64,000 bases of DNA from CALITV01 sp964415795 (GTDB taxonomy: Bacteria > UBP6 > UBA1177 > JAKLFG01). The stretch spans positions 1-64,000 of the forward strand of contig CAYQBN010000002.1 of the NCBI GenBank assembly GCA_964415795.1. The letters run 5' to 3'. The notes under the pieces were generated by a model, which saw nothing but the letters and a program-made list of their open reading frames with translations, made no database searches and had not been told where the DNA came from. A program made the position numbers and the translations under genes. Below are positions 21,079 through 29,715 of this stretch, one piece after another (position 1 is the stretch's first letter; each line of letters starts with the position of its first letter).

Positions 21079-23178
21079 TTACTCCTGTCCCCCGCTGTTC
21101 TCTATCTTGCCCGGAACGATGATGAGCACCTCGCGGGTGTCGAGGAGCGCGCCGTCACCGAGGACCGTTATCTGGGCACGGAAGAGGGTCGCTTCGGGGC
21201 CGGTCGGCTCGTAGAAGTCGTTCTCGAACACCACCTCGAAGGTCACGGTGATACCCGGTTTCACGCCGTAGAAGACCGCGTCGTCGTTGCTGTCGTAGCC
21301 GTCCGGCGGGGTTGACGAGAGCGGTTTCACCGCCTTGATGAATTGCGTGACATCCACATTCTGCGGATTAGGAAGCGAGAGGCGCTCGGTGGTCACATCG
21401 ATGCGCACCTTCTGGGTGAGTTCCGTAATGGCATTCACGATCTGGAGCGAGAGTTGTGACCCATCGGCTCCGATCTCATAGAAGAACGGCACCCCATTCT
21501 CATCGGTGGAACCGGTGCCCAGACAAACCGCGGTAAGATCGGTCTTCGGATCATAGTTCCACCCGAGAGGCTCGAATGAACTGATGCCGATGAACTTCGC
21601 CTGCATCGCGTTCATCGCCGCGATCGCCTCATCGCGGGTGTGCGGAAGTTGATACGGCGGTGTCGTATCCCACACGAAATAGTTCGGATTGGTGACCGCC
21701 GCGGTGAAGGCCTCGTCGGTCATCATGATGAAGATGGGCATTGCCTGCTCACGGAAACACGCGCCACCAATGTCGCCCACCGCGCCGGAACAGTTCTTCG
21801 CCGGTATCTGCGGATAAAAGGTCGCCGCCCAGTGGTAAGGAGCGCTCACATACAAGTAATCGAATTTACCCGAGAAACCTTCGCCGGTCGCCGCCTGATA
21901 AAGCGCCTCGACTTGCGGCTCCTGCCCACCGTTCGAGAGATACGAAAGCCCAGAAACGGCTCCGGTGATCGTGCCGGTATCGGTGGTCGGCGTCTGCACG
22001 AGCGTATAGATGTGATCGTCAAATGAAGGGTGCTCCGGATCGTCATGAATGCCGCGCCAGTCATCGAAGGTCGCAAGGCCGATCGCCGCGTCGGGTATCG
22101 TCGTGGCAATGCCGGGGATGATCGTTGCAGCAAGATTGCTTTTGATGTTGCTCATCTCGCCGCTCATCGAACCGGAAAGGTCGAGCAGAAAGAGGATATC
22201 GGCCTTCTGGATCGCGGTGCTGAAATCGAGTTGGCGGATCACCTCCTCGTCGGGCGCATAGGGCAGGACCACGTAGAAATCGTCGGGCGGTATCGTGCTC
22301 GTGTCGTCGGTCGGATCGGAACCGTAGGAGATCTCGGCAAGATCGCTCACCCCGTCGCCGTCGGTGTCCTCTTGGGTCGGATCGGTGCCAAGTTCGGTCT
22401 CCTGCGCATCGGAGAGACCGTCGCTGTCGCTGTCGGTATCGAGGTAGTTGGGTGTCCCGTCGCCATCGCTGTCGGCACACGGCTCTCCCGAGCACTCGAC
22501 ATCGTCGGCAATGCCGTCGTCATCGCTGTCGGTATCGCGGTAGTCGGGCGTCCCGTCGCTGTCGCGGTCTCCCTTTCCCTCGGTAAGGTCGGGGATTCCG
22601 TCACCATCGCTATCGGTATCGAGATAGTCGGGCGTCCCGTCGTCGTCGCTGTCGCCGCACGGCTGAGAGGAGCACTCGGTCTCGTCGCCGATATGGTCGT
22701 CATCGCTGTCGGTATCTCGATAATCGGGCGTCCCGTCGCCGTCGCTGTCGCGCGGCGTTGCCGGATCGCTGCCCGCCTCGACCGCATCGGGGATCCCATC
22801 ATCGTCGCTGTCGGTGTCCTCCCAGTCAGGCGTACCATCCTTGTCGGTATCCACCGCGACGCCGCCCGGTTTCTCGACGCTGTCCGGCATCCCGTCGGCG
22901 TCGGCGTCACCATCACCTGACGAATCGTCATCACTCCCCATTTCATCGGTACTCAGATCGTCACCTGTTTCATCGGACATGAGGGCATCGCTCGGCTCAG
23001 CATCCTCATCATCGGACAGGGTGTCAGGGAGCCCCTTGTCGGGAAGTTCCAGCCCTTCGTCGGTGACGACGAGCGTATCTTCGTCGCTCGTCCCGGTGTC
23101 GGCCCCGGAACTTTTACCAGAGTCGCACGAGATGAGCAAAAGAGTCGCGAGAACAAAACTGAGAAGAATAAAGCGCAT
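21079..23178 (-). CDS. VWA lipoprotein with thrombospondin type-3-like Ca-binding repeats
   Basis: The start is the ATG at 23178 (GGAGG 5 nt upstream), not the in-frame extension. The 699-residue protein has lipobox LLISC. An acidic linker follows, then roughly eight repeats of the form DSDGDGTPDYLDTDSDDD, typical of thrombospondin type-3 calcium-binding repeats. The C-terminal half is a von Willebrand factor A domain with a complete-looking MIDAS start (LFLLDLSGSMSGEM) and later Thr/Asp residues. Such proteins bind ligands with divalent cation help on the cell surface. It lies 82 nt downstream of the acidic lipoprotein of the radical SAM operon, possibly in the same transcript. Confidence 0.9.
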   Translation of the reverse strand: MRFILLSFVLATLLLISCDSGKSSGADTGTSDEDTLVVTDEGLELPDKGLPDTLSDDEDAEPSDALMSDETGDDLSTDEMGSDDDSSGDGDADADGMPDSVEKPGGVAVDTDKDGTPDWEDTDSDDDGIPDAVEAGSDPATPRDSDGDGTPDYRDTDSDDDHIGDETECSSQPCGDSDDDGTPDYLDTDSDGDGIPDLTEGKGDRDSDGTPDYRDTDSDDDGIADDVECSGEPCADSDGDGTPNYLDTDSDSDGLSDAQETELGTDPTQEDTDGDGVSDLAEISYGSDPTDDTSTIPPDDFYVVLPYAPDEEVIRQLDFSTAIQKADILFLLDLSGSMSGEMSNIKSNLAATIIPGIATTIPDAAIGLATFDDWRGIHDDPEHPSFDDHIYTLVQTPTTDTGTITGAVSGLSYLSNGGQEPQVEALYQAATGEGFSGKFDYLYVSAPYHWAATFYPQIPAKNCSGAVGDIGGACFREQAMPIFIMMTDEAFTAAVTNPNYFVWDTTPPYQLPHTRDEAIAAMNAMQAKFIGISSFEPLGWNYDPKTDLTAVCLGTGSTDENGVPFFYEIGADGSQLSLQIVNAITELTQKVRIDVTTERLSLPNPQNVDVTQFIKAVKPLSSTPPDGYDSNDDAVFYGVKPGITVTFEVVFENDFYEPTGPEATLFRAQITVLGDGALLDTREVLIIVPGKIENSGGQE

Positions 23179-23259
23179 CGTACCCTCCATAACACAAGTC
23201 GAAGAGGATGCTAGCGAAAGCGTGAACGAAATCAAGGAATGAATGGAACGGCGCTGATC

Positions 23260-23823
23260 TTACCGCTTGATATTGCGCACCGGGACCGGATCGCCGGCAA
23301 GAGGATCATCCTCGTCGGGCAGTTCACTGTCTGGTGCGACGACACCCGATAGCTCTTCGTCAATCGGGCAGACGATGTTGTCCCCGTCGGGAAGCAGTTC
23401 GTCACTCGTCAGTTCGTCAGCGTCAGGCATCAGTTCGCCCGCGAGTTGATCGTCATAGTCGGGGACTTCGATATCGTAATCGGGGCTAATATCCACGCCG
23501 CCTAACTGATCGCTATAGTCGGGGACCGCGTCGTCCAGCGGGAAATCGGGATCGGTCACTCCCTGCAGATCGCCGAAGTCGGGCTGGACTGCATCGCCAT
23601 CGGGCTGTTCGTTCTCGCTCATCAGCGAATCGTCGTCGACCATCTGCCCGCCGGTGGTCTTCACCTTTTCCTCACAGCCGACGCCGACGAAGAAAAAGAG
23701 GAAGCCCACCACGAGGAAGAGGAACTTGAGCGGTCGCGCCTCAAGCCGCCCCGGACGGCGCCGCGCCCGCGGATAGCCGGGATCGTAGCCAGTCACCTTG
23801 CGCACTTGAAAGTTCGCGTTCAT
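23260..23823 (-). CDS. Acidic lipoprotein with N-terminal extension, next to a radical SAM enzyme
   Basis: The 187-residue protein has an unusual start. A basic 33-residue stretch (containing KVTGYDPGYPRARRR) precedes the hydrophobic segment FLFLVVGFLFFFVGVGC, whose end looks like a lipobox (Cys50). The rest is highly acidic with recurring blocks such as PDYSDQLGGV, PDYDDQLAGEL and DELLPDGDN, and only one further Cys. No known domain is seen. Its start is 9 nt after the stop of the radical SAM/SPASM gene with GAGG in between, so the two are coupled. The pre-hydrophobic extension could be a recognition sequence for the enzyme, making this a candidate substrate; that is inference. Confidence 0.7.
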   Translation of the reverse strand: MNANFQVRKVTGYDPGYPRARRRPGRLEARPLKFLFLVVGFLFFFVGVGCEEKVKTTGGQMVDDDSLMSENEQPDGDAVQPDFGDLQGVTDPDFPLDDAVPDYSDQLGGVDISPDYDIEVPDYDDQLAGELMPDADELTSDELLPDGDNIVCPIDEELSGVVAPDSELPDEDDPLAGDPVPVRNIKR

Positions 23824-23832
23824 GGCAGTACC

Positions 23833-24963
23833 TCACACGATGTCTATCGGTTCTATTTCCTTCTTGTAGTGCTTCCGCATGAACGAGGGATTCTGCTCGG
23901 CGATGAGCTCTCGCGCCAGCCGGTCGGCGATCGGTATCAGCATAGACTCGTTGGCGCACAAAACGCCCGGCACCGTCGTGAACTCACCGGTCGTGTCCCA
24001 GTTGAGGCACGGACAGTAGGTGAAGCACCGGCCGTCGAGCGAACAGCCCTGACAACTTTTGCGCGGCTTCAGGTTCTCGGCGGCTATCTCGTGACATTTC
24101 TTCATGACGAAACCGGTGTCGACACGGCCCATCACGAACCCCGCCGCCCGCTCCGGCTTGCCGGCGAACCGGACGCACGGGAATATCCGGCCGTCCTCGG
24201 CCACCGCGAAGATGTTACGCCCTACATCGCAAAAGTCGCCGGGGCGGAAGCCGCCCTTGATGTGAGCCGCGATGTGGGCATCGAAGAGAGAAAAGTAGAA
24301 TAGGTCTTTTTTGCGCTTTCGCGACCGCTCCAGATACCACTCGGCCAGTTTCTCATACTGTTCTTTCAGCGTATAGAGTCCCGCCTCGTCCCACTTCGCG
24401 GTGTAGTCCACGACCGGGACGAAGTTGCGGATGCCGAGATCGTCCATGACATGGCGCGTCGAATCGTAGAGTCTATGCGCCGTCGCGGGAGAGACGACCG
24501 CCACCGCGACGAGATGCTTCGCCTTCTTATAGAGCGTCGGCAGATGGCGCGTCACCGCCGCGTAACTGCCGCGCCCGTCGTTAAAGGGACGGTTCGCGTC
24601 CTGCGCCGCCGGTACACCATCGAGCGAGAGTTCGACCGTCAGTTTCTTCTTCGCGATCCAGTCGATGATCTCGGGGGTGATGAGGGTGCCGTTGGTAGCG
24701 ACATGGAGTTTGAGCGCGAGGTCCAGTTTCTTCGCCTTCGCCATCGCGTAGTCGGTCACCTCGCGCATGACATCGAACCGGAGGAACGGCTCTCCGCCGA
24801 AGAAGCTGATGCGCGCTTTTTTCTCCTCGACGGACTTCTCCAGAACGAGATCGGCCGCCTTGAGCGCGATATCCAGAGGCATATGGGCCTTCTCATGCTT
24901 CTCGACATAGCAGTAGGAGCATTTCAGGGTGCACTGGCGGGTCAGGAACAGGATCGCGTGCAT
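23833..24963 (-). CDS. Radical SAM/SPASM protein-modifying enzyme
   Basis: The 376-residue protein begins almost at once with the radical SAM cluster motif CTLKCSYC (Cys11, 15, 18). It continues with FFGGEPFLRFDV, ATNGTLI and ELSLDGVPAAQDANRP, typical of anaerobic sulfatase-maturase-like and peptide-modifying enzymes. The C-terminal SPASM region holds CDVGRNIFAVAEDGRIFPC and CQGCSLDGRCFTYCPC, which would bind auxiliary iron-sulfur clusters. Members modify peptide or protein side chains in the cytoplasm. It lies between a serpin gene (12 nt upstream) and the acidic lipoprotein gene (9 nt downstream). As the window also encodes an FGE-like protein, a sulfatase-maturase role was considered, but no sulfatase is nearby. 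Confidence 0.93.
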   Translation of the reverse strand: MHAILFLTRQCTLKCSYCYVEKHEKAHMPLDIALKAADLVLEKSVEEKKARISFFGGEPFLRFDVMREVTDYAMAKAKKLDLALKLHVATNGTLITPEIIDWIAKKKLTVELSLDGVPAAQDANRPFNDGRGSYAAVTRHLPTLYKKAKHLVAVAVVSPATAHRLYDSTRHVMDDLGIRNFVPVVDYTAKWDEAGLYTLKEQYEKLAEWYLERSRKRKKDLFYFSLFDAHIAAHIKGGFRPGDFCDVGRNIFAVAEDGRIFPCVRFAGKPERAAGFVMGRVDTGFVMKKCHEIAAENLKPRKSCQGCSLDGRCFTYCPCLNWDTTGEFTTVPGVLCANESMLIPIADRLARELIAEQNPSFMRKHYKKEIEPIDIV

Positions 24964-24975
24964 GGCTTTTGTCCC

Positions 24976-26247
24976 CTATTCCTGCGTCGGGTCCTCGACC
25001 TTGCCCATGAAGAGTATCGTTCCTGAACGATCATCACGAATGACGAAGACGAATGGCTTGGTGGCATAGAACCCCTCCGGCACCGAGGTCTCTCCCACCT
25101 CGACCGAGGTGACCGCTGCCGCTTCGGTCCCCTGCTCGTTGACCTCGATGTAGGTCTTGTGCTTCACCTCGGAGACATAGAGGTCCTCTCCCTCGCTCGC
25201 CATGTTCAGCAAGCCGCCCGGGACGAAGAGCTGCTCCATGCCGAGTCCCTGCAGTATCTCGTTCAGCGACTTCTCGTAGGCGAACTTGAACTTCGGCAGA
25301 AGCACCGGCACCTCCTCCGTCTCAACGAGGTTGGAAAAGAACGTGTCGATACCCTCGTCGGCCATCCGGGCGATGAATTCGTCCACCGTCCCGTCGTTCG
25401 GGAGAAAGCCGTAGAAGGCGAACTTGTCGCGGCCGTAGGGAAGCCGCACGGCGCTGTAGCCGCCTTCGGTCCCGTAACCGCTGGAGAAGAACTTGAAATC
25501 CTGTGCCTCCTTGAAGGTCATCATCCTGACCGTCTTGTGCGAACCGTCGGTCAGTTCGAACTGGCCGTCGTAGGTGCTCTCTTCGTCGAAGGTGGTGGTC
25601 CATGCCGCCTTGAAATAGAGGGCGTTGATGAGGAACATGACGGTGTCGGCGTTTATCTCGTCTATGATCTTCTCTATCTTGCCGTTCGTGTTGTCCTTCA
25701 CCCACTGATTGATGAGATCGACGGTGGCCGCATCCTGCATGTCCACGGTGTAGGGCTCCGCCTCGAACGACTCCTCGAGCGCCTTCCGGAAGGCTTCCTT
25801 TACGCGCGGCTCGAAGAGGTCATCCATCCACATCGAGTTGGCGATGGCGAGCGTCATATCCTTGTCGGCCTCCTCAAGGCTCTTGATGAGGTGGAAGAAC
25901 TGCGCGTTGGTCTCGGCGAGCGTCATCTCGTCGAATCCGAGCACCGCCTGCATCTCGGCGAGGTTGTCGCCCGAGGCACCGTTCATCGTCATCGCGAGCG
26001 CCATCTCGATGGAGAGCGGCGATATCATGAGGTTCTTCCCCGGCTCCGCCGCCGCCATCACTTTGAAGATGCGCGCCGCGAAGTCGTTGTTCGCCGCCAC
26101 TACCTCAGAACTCACCTGTTCAGCGTGTTCGTCGGCCGCCTTGTACTTGAGCGCAAGATCGGGGTCCTCCTTCTGATCGTCATCGCCGCAGGAGACAAAA
26201 AGACCAACCATTCCGAAGAGTACCGCGAAAACGAACAACCGGTTCAT
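24976..26247 (-). CDS. Serpin (serine protease inhibitor) lipoprotein
   Basis: The ATG at 26247 is chosen for its GGAGG 5 nt upstream, giving 423 residues with lipobox FVSC (Cys20) and an acidic stretch after it. The whole serpin fold is present: MISPLSIEMALAMTMNGA, LINALYFKAAWTTTFD, a VRLPYGRDKFAFYGFLP strand, and the hinge EVNEQGTEAAAVTSVEVG. The reactive loop follows, and then FYATKPFVFVIRD. The hinge has small residues at P12-P10 as in inhibitory serpins. The scissile bond is uncertain, near Glu-Thr-Ser. Bacterial serpins protect cells from outside proteases. It is the first gene of the serpin-radical SAM-lipoprotein row. Confidence 0.96.
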   Translation of the reverse strand: MNRLFVFAVLFGMVGLFVSCGDDDQKEDPDLALKYKAADEHAEQVSSEVVAANNDFAARIFKVMAAAEPGKNLMISPLSIEMALAMTMNGASGDNLAEMQAVLGFDEMTLAETNAQFFHLIKSLEEADKDMTLAIANSMWMDDLFEPRVKEAFRKALEESFEAEPYTVDMQDAATVDLINQWVKDNTNGKIEKIIDEINADTVMFLINALYFKAAWTTTFDEESTYDGQFELTDGSHKTVRMMTFKEAQDFKFFSSGYGTEGGYSAVRLPYGRDKFAFYGFLPNDGTVDEFIARMADEGIDTFFSNLVETEEVPVLLPKFKFAYEKSLNEILQGLGMEQLFVPGGLLNMASEGEDLYVSEVKHKTYIEVNEQGTEAAAVTSVEVGETSVPEGFYATKPFVFVIRDDRSGTILFMGKVEDPTQE

Positions 26248-26314
26248 GACATCCTCCATCACACAGGGTTCGGCCCTTTAGTAGGAAAAACCAACCCTTT
26301 TTATTGAAGGAAAC

Positions 26315-26345
26315 AAAAAAACCGGGGAGCCGTGCGGCTCCCCGG
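26315..26345 (-). terminator. Rho-independent terminator of gdhA
   Basis: A perfect 10-bp stem (26322-26331 with 26336-26345), a GTGC/GCAC loop and, on the minus strand, a run of seven T (26315-26321). It lies 33 nt past the gdhA stop and separates gdhA from the serpin operon. Confidence 0.9.
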
Positions 26346-26377
26346 AAAATAACAACAAGGGAGGAAACCTTCGTTCG

Positions 26378-27721
26378 TTACACGAGGCCCTGATCGATCA
26401 TCGCGTCGGCAACCTTCTTGAAGCCGGCGATGTTCGCGCCGACCACATAGTTGCCCTCGAAGCCGTATTCCTTCGCCGCGGTGACGCAGGCCTTGTGGAT
26501 GTTGACCATGATCTGGCGGAGACGCGCGTCGACCTCTTCGCGCGGCCAGCCCATACGCATCGAGTTCTGGCTCATCTCAAGACCGCTCGTGGCAACGCCG
26601 CCCGCGTTGGAGGCCTTGCCAGGCGCATAGAGGATCTTCTTCTCGACGAAGAGTTTCACCGCGCCGAGCGTCGAGGACATGTTCGACCCTTCGACGACCG
26701 CTTTGCAGCCGTTCTTGATGAGCGTCGCGGCATCCTTCTCGTCGAGCTCGTTCTGAATCGCGCACGGAAGCGCCACATCGACGGGGACCTCCCACGGCCG
26801 CTTGCCGGCGTGGAACTCGACGCCCTTGAACTTTTTGGCGTAGTCTTCGACCTTGTCACGGCCGCTCGCCCGCATCTCGAGCATGTACTCCACCTTCTCG
26901 CCGCTCACGCCGTCCTTGTCGTAGACATAGCCGTCAGGACCGGAGATGGTGACCACCTTCGCGCCCAGATCGTTCGCTTTGAGCGCCGCACCCCACGCGA
27001 CATTGCCGAAGCCGGAGATCGCAACCTTCTTCCCCTTCAGGCTGTCGCCCTTCGTCTTGAGCATTTCCTCGGCGAAATAGACGACGCCGAAACCGGTCGC
27101 CTCGGGACGGATGAGAGAACCACCCCAGTTGAGCCCTTTGCCCGTCAGCACACCGGTGAACTCGTTGGCGAGTCGCTTGTACTGGCCGAACATATAGCCG
27201 ACCTCGCGGCCACCCACGCCGATGTCGCCCGCCGGCACATCGGTATCGGGGCCGATATGGCGGAACAACTCGGTCATGAACGACTGACAGAAACGCATGA
27301 CCTCGCCTTCCGACTTACCGTTCGGGTTGAAGTCGGAGCCGCCCTTGCCGCCGCCCATCGGAAGACCGGTGAGCGAGTTCTTGAAGATCTGCTCGAAGCC
27401 GAGGAACTTGAGCGTGGAGAGCGTCACATTCGGGTGGAAACGGATGCCGCCCTTGTAGGGGCCGATCGCGCTGTTGAACTGGACACGATAGCCGCGGTTC
27501 ACATGGAACTCGCCTTTGTCGTCGGTCCACGGAACGCGGAAGATGACGACCCGCTCCGGTTCCACGATACGCTCGAGGATCTTGTAGGCCTTGTACTTGG
27601 GTTCGCGCTCGATGATCGGCGTCAGCGATTCGAGCACCTCTTCGGCTGCCTGAAGAAACTCTTTTTCCCACGGATAGCGCGCCTTGAGGTCGTTGAGCAC
27701 CGTGCTGATGTAGCTGTTCAT
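26378..27721 (-). CDS. gdhA: Glutamate dehydrogenase
   Basis: The start is ATG 27721 with GGAGG 5 nt upstream; 447 residues, the normal length for the hexameric bacterial enzyme. It converts 2-oxoglutarate and ammonia to glutamate with NAD(P)H. Signatures are GGIRFHPNVTLSTLKFLGFEQ, the catalytic Lys region LPMGGGKGGSDFNP, PAGDIGVGGREVGYM and the dinucleotide-binding VAISGFGNVAWGAA. The C-terminal SNAGGVATSGLEMSQNSMR is typical of the NADP-type GdhA. It is monocistronic, with its own promoter and terminator. Confidence 0.98.
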   Translation of the reverse strand: MNSYISTVLNDLKARYPWEKEFLQAAEEVLESLTPIIEREPKYKAYKILERIVEPERVVIFRVPWTDDKGEFHVNRGYRVQFNSAIGPYKGGIRFHPNVTLSTLKFLGFEQIFKNSLTGLPMGGGKGGSDFNPNGKSEGEVMRFCQSFMTELFRHIGPDTDVPAGDIGVGGREVGYMFGQYKRLANEFTGVLTGKGLNWGGSLIRPEATGFGVVYFAEEMLKTKGDSLKGKKVAISGFGNVAWGAALKANDLGAKVVTISGPDGYVYDKDGVSGEKVEYMLEMRASGRDKVEDYAKKFKGVEFHAGKRPWEVPVDVALPCAIQNELDEKDAATLIKNGCKAVVEGSNMSSTLGAVKLFVEKKILYAPGKASNAGGVATSGLEMSQNSMRMGWPREEVDARLRQIMVNIHKACVTAAKEYGFEGNYVVGANIAGFKKVADAMIDQGLV

Positions 27722-27790
27722 GGTATCCTCCACAGAAATTCGTAAGTAACCCGACATTCCCCGCTTTTCCCTGCGGACGAATATCGCTTA

Positions 27791-27820
27791 GTACTACACC
27801 CCTCCCTTGTATGTTGTCAA
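27791..27820 (-). promoter_or_regulatory. Putative gdhA promoter
   Basis: On the minus strand TTGACA (27815-27820) and TAGTAC (27791-27796) are 18 bp apart, about 70 bp before the start codon. Confidence 0.5.
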
Positions 27821-27836
27821 GCAAATCTTTAGATTA

Positions 27837-27865
27837 TTGTTAGACGGCTTTTTCATCATTATTAT
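27837..27865 (+). promoter_or_regulatory. Putative promoter of the ECF sigma operon
   Basis: TTGTTA (27837-27842) and TATTAT (27860-27865) are 17 bp apart in the AT-rich divergent gap between gdhA and the sigma factor gene. Confidence 0.5.
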
Positions 27866-27952
27866 CAATATGTTACATAAACTATTTTACTTTTATGCAC
27901 GCTTCACTTATTGTATCTCAATAAAAAAAGGGGGAAAAGATACCAAAGAGGC

Positions 27953-28552
27953 ATGAAGGCTGTGACGCAAACGACACACCCGGTCCTTGGAGAACTGCAA
28001 GACGAGACGCTCCTCGATCTGGCGCTTCGCCGGAATGAGGCGGCATGGCGAGAGATCGTACGACGCTATCACGGAAAGGTGAGCGCGACGGTGCACCGCA
28101 TTTACGGCTTTAGGCCGGAGACGGAGGATATCGTGCAGGAGATCTTCGTAGAACTCGCAAAGTCGGTGCGGAACTTCCGAGGCGACGCCTCCTTTTCGAC
28201 CTTTCTCTACCGTCTCTCGGTCAACACCGTGTACCGCTACATCAAGCGGCACAAGGAATCGCACCTCATCGGCGGCGCAGAGGAACTTATCGAAACGGCG
28301 GCGGGAGCTCCCGATCGCTCGCCGGCGGAGGAACTCATCGCCGCCGAGAACCGCGAGCAGGTTCTCGGGGCGCTCGCGAAACTGACGGTCGAGAAGCGGA
28401 TGGCGCTCGTCCTCTTCGAGATGGAGGGACTCACGCTCAAACAGATCGCCGACCTTCTCAAGGTGCCGCTCCAAACGGTGTGGTCACGCGTCTACAGCGG
28501 AAGGAAGGATATGGCACGATTACTTACCGGCACAGAGGGTGGTACGCTATGA
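27953..28552 (+). CDS. ECF-type RNA polymerase sigma factor
   Basis: The 199-residue protein has region 2 (LALRRNEAAWREIVRRYHGKV, then ETEDIVQEIFVELAKSVRNF with the promoter-melting segment). It also has region 4 (LAKLTVEKRMALVLFEMEGLT, KQIADLLKVPLQTVWSRVYSG as helix-turn-helix). This is the size and layout of an extracytoplasmic-function sigma factor. The ATG at 27953 is preceded closely by AAGAGG; an earlier TTG at 27911 is possible but less likely. Its TGA overlaps the ATG of the anti-sigma gene (ATGA), so they are coupled and the sigma factor is presumably held inactive at the membrane until a signal arrives. Confidence 0.93.
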   Translation: MKAVTQTTHPVLGELQDETLLDLALRRNEAAWREIVRRYHGKVSATVHRIYGFRPETEDIVQEIFVELAKSVRNFRGDASFSTFLYRLSVNTVYRYIKRHKESHLIGGAEELIETAAGAPDRSPAEELIAAENREQVLGALAKLTVEKRMALVLFEMEGLTLKQIADLLKVPLQTVWSRVYSGRKDMARLLTGTEGGTL

Positions 28553-29715
28553 ACGGGAAGCACCTGAACAAAGAACAGTTGGCGGCGCTCATCGAGCGCG
28601 CCGAGCCTCTTTCCGAAGAGGCCGCCGCTCATCTCGAGAAGTGCCCGCGTTGCCTCGCATTTTTCGAAACTCAGGCGGCGGCGGGAGCAATGCTTCCAAC
28701 GAACACCCTCGCCGATGACCCCACGATAGACCGCATCGCTCAGCGCAGTTTCGTTCATCTCGCCTCCGAAGAACGCTTCTCGTTGCGTCGGTTCTTGTCC
28801 GTTCCGCGCATCGTGCTTGCCGTGACGGCGTCGGTGCTCCTCATTCTTGCCGCCTATATCGCGATGGGAACATTCGCGGCCGACGAAGGCGCTCGGATTG
28901 CCGAAGACACCCCGGTGGCGCATGATGCCGAACCGGCCCTCGCTGGGACGCCGAAGGAGTTCGTGAGCGGATCCGTCGTGGAACATGGGCGGGCACGCAT
29001 CACGGTACGCCGTGACGCCACCCTCTCGGCGGAGGGACCGGACCGCATCACCTTGGCACGGGGAACGATCGAGCTGTCGGTCGAAAAAGGGGACGATTTC
29101 CGGATCGCCGTAGCGGAACGCTACCTTGTCCGCGTCCTCGGCACCCGATTCACCCTCGACAGTGACGGCCCGAAACTGAAGGTGACGGTCATCGAAGGGC
29201 TCGTCGAGGTAATAGACGGCGCCACGAACCGCTCCATGGCGCTCTCGGGCGGCATGGCGCACCTTTTCGGCACCGAATCGCGCCCGACAGGATCGCCGAT
29301 CCTCGAAAGAACCGCCTCTCAGCCTACCGCACCGGCACCAGCGACGCAGACGGAGCCGTCGTTCCTCCAGCGGGGACGCGCCGCGCTCAAGAGCGGTGAC
29401 GATGAAGAAGCCATGCGCTGGTTCCGGAAAGAGATCTCGGAAGGAACGGAGAAAGACAAGGCGCTCTTCGAGATCGTGCGGATCCATGAGAAGGAAAAGC
29501 GGTTCGCCGATATCCTCGCGACCATGAAAGAGCACCGTGCCATCGTCGACGGCGATTCGGCTTACCGCGAGGAACTGCTCATCAAAGCCTGTAAAGCCGA
29601 GGTAGAAGAACATGTGGGAACTCTTCCGGCGTGTCGAAAATACTTGCTCCTCTTCCCTGACGGATATAAGAAAGACGAGATCCGCGACATCTTGGAGAAC
29701 GGCGATGGACGGTAG
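28549..29715 (+). CDS. Membrane anti-sigma factor with FecR-like periplasmic domain
   Basis: The 388-residue product begins MNGKHLNKEQLAALIERA and has a zinc-binding anti-sigma motif HLEKCPRC near residue 35. One transmembrane helix (IVLAVTASVLLILAAYIAMG) follows at about residue 95. The periplasmic part holds a FecR-like segment (ISVRRDATLSAEGP-type strands; RVLGTRFTLDSDGPKLKVTVIEGLVEV) and a helical, TPR-like C-terminal region. It should bind the ECF sigma factor on the inside and sense something outside. It overlaps the sigma gene by 4 nt and the following lipoprotein gene by 11 nt, so all three form one coupled unit. Confidence 0.88.
   Translation: MNGKHLNKEQLAALIERAEPLSEEAAAHLEKCPRCLAFFETQAAAGAMLPTNTLADDPTIDRIAQRSFVHLASEERFSLRRFLSVPRIVLAVTASVLLILAAYIAMGTFAADEGARIAEDTPVAHDAEPALAGTPKEFVSGSVVEHGRARITVRRDATLSAEGPDRITLARGTIELSVEKGDDFRIAVAERYLVRVLGTRFTLDSDGPKLKVTVIEGLVEVIDGATNRSMALSGGMAHLFGTESRPTGSPILERTASQPTAPAPATQTEPSFLQRGRAALKSGDDEEAMRWFRKEISEGTEKDKALFEIVRIHEKEKRFADILATMKEHRAIVDGDSAYREELLIKACKAEVEEHVGTLPACRKYLLLFPDGYKKDEIRDILENGDGR

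Noticed and set aside
23833..24963. Radical SAM enzyme as anaerobic sulfatase maturase for a local sulfatase
   Set aside because: No sulfatase gene is in the window; the FGE-like domain at 58310-59587 is the DGR target and not a sulfatase.
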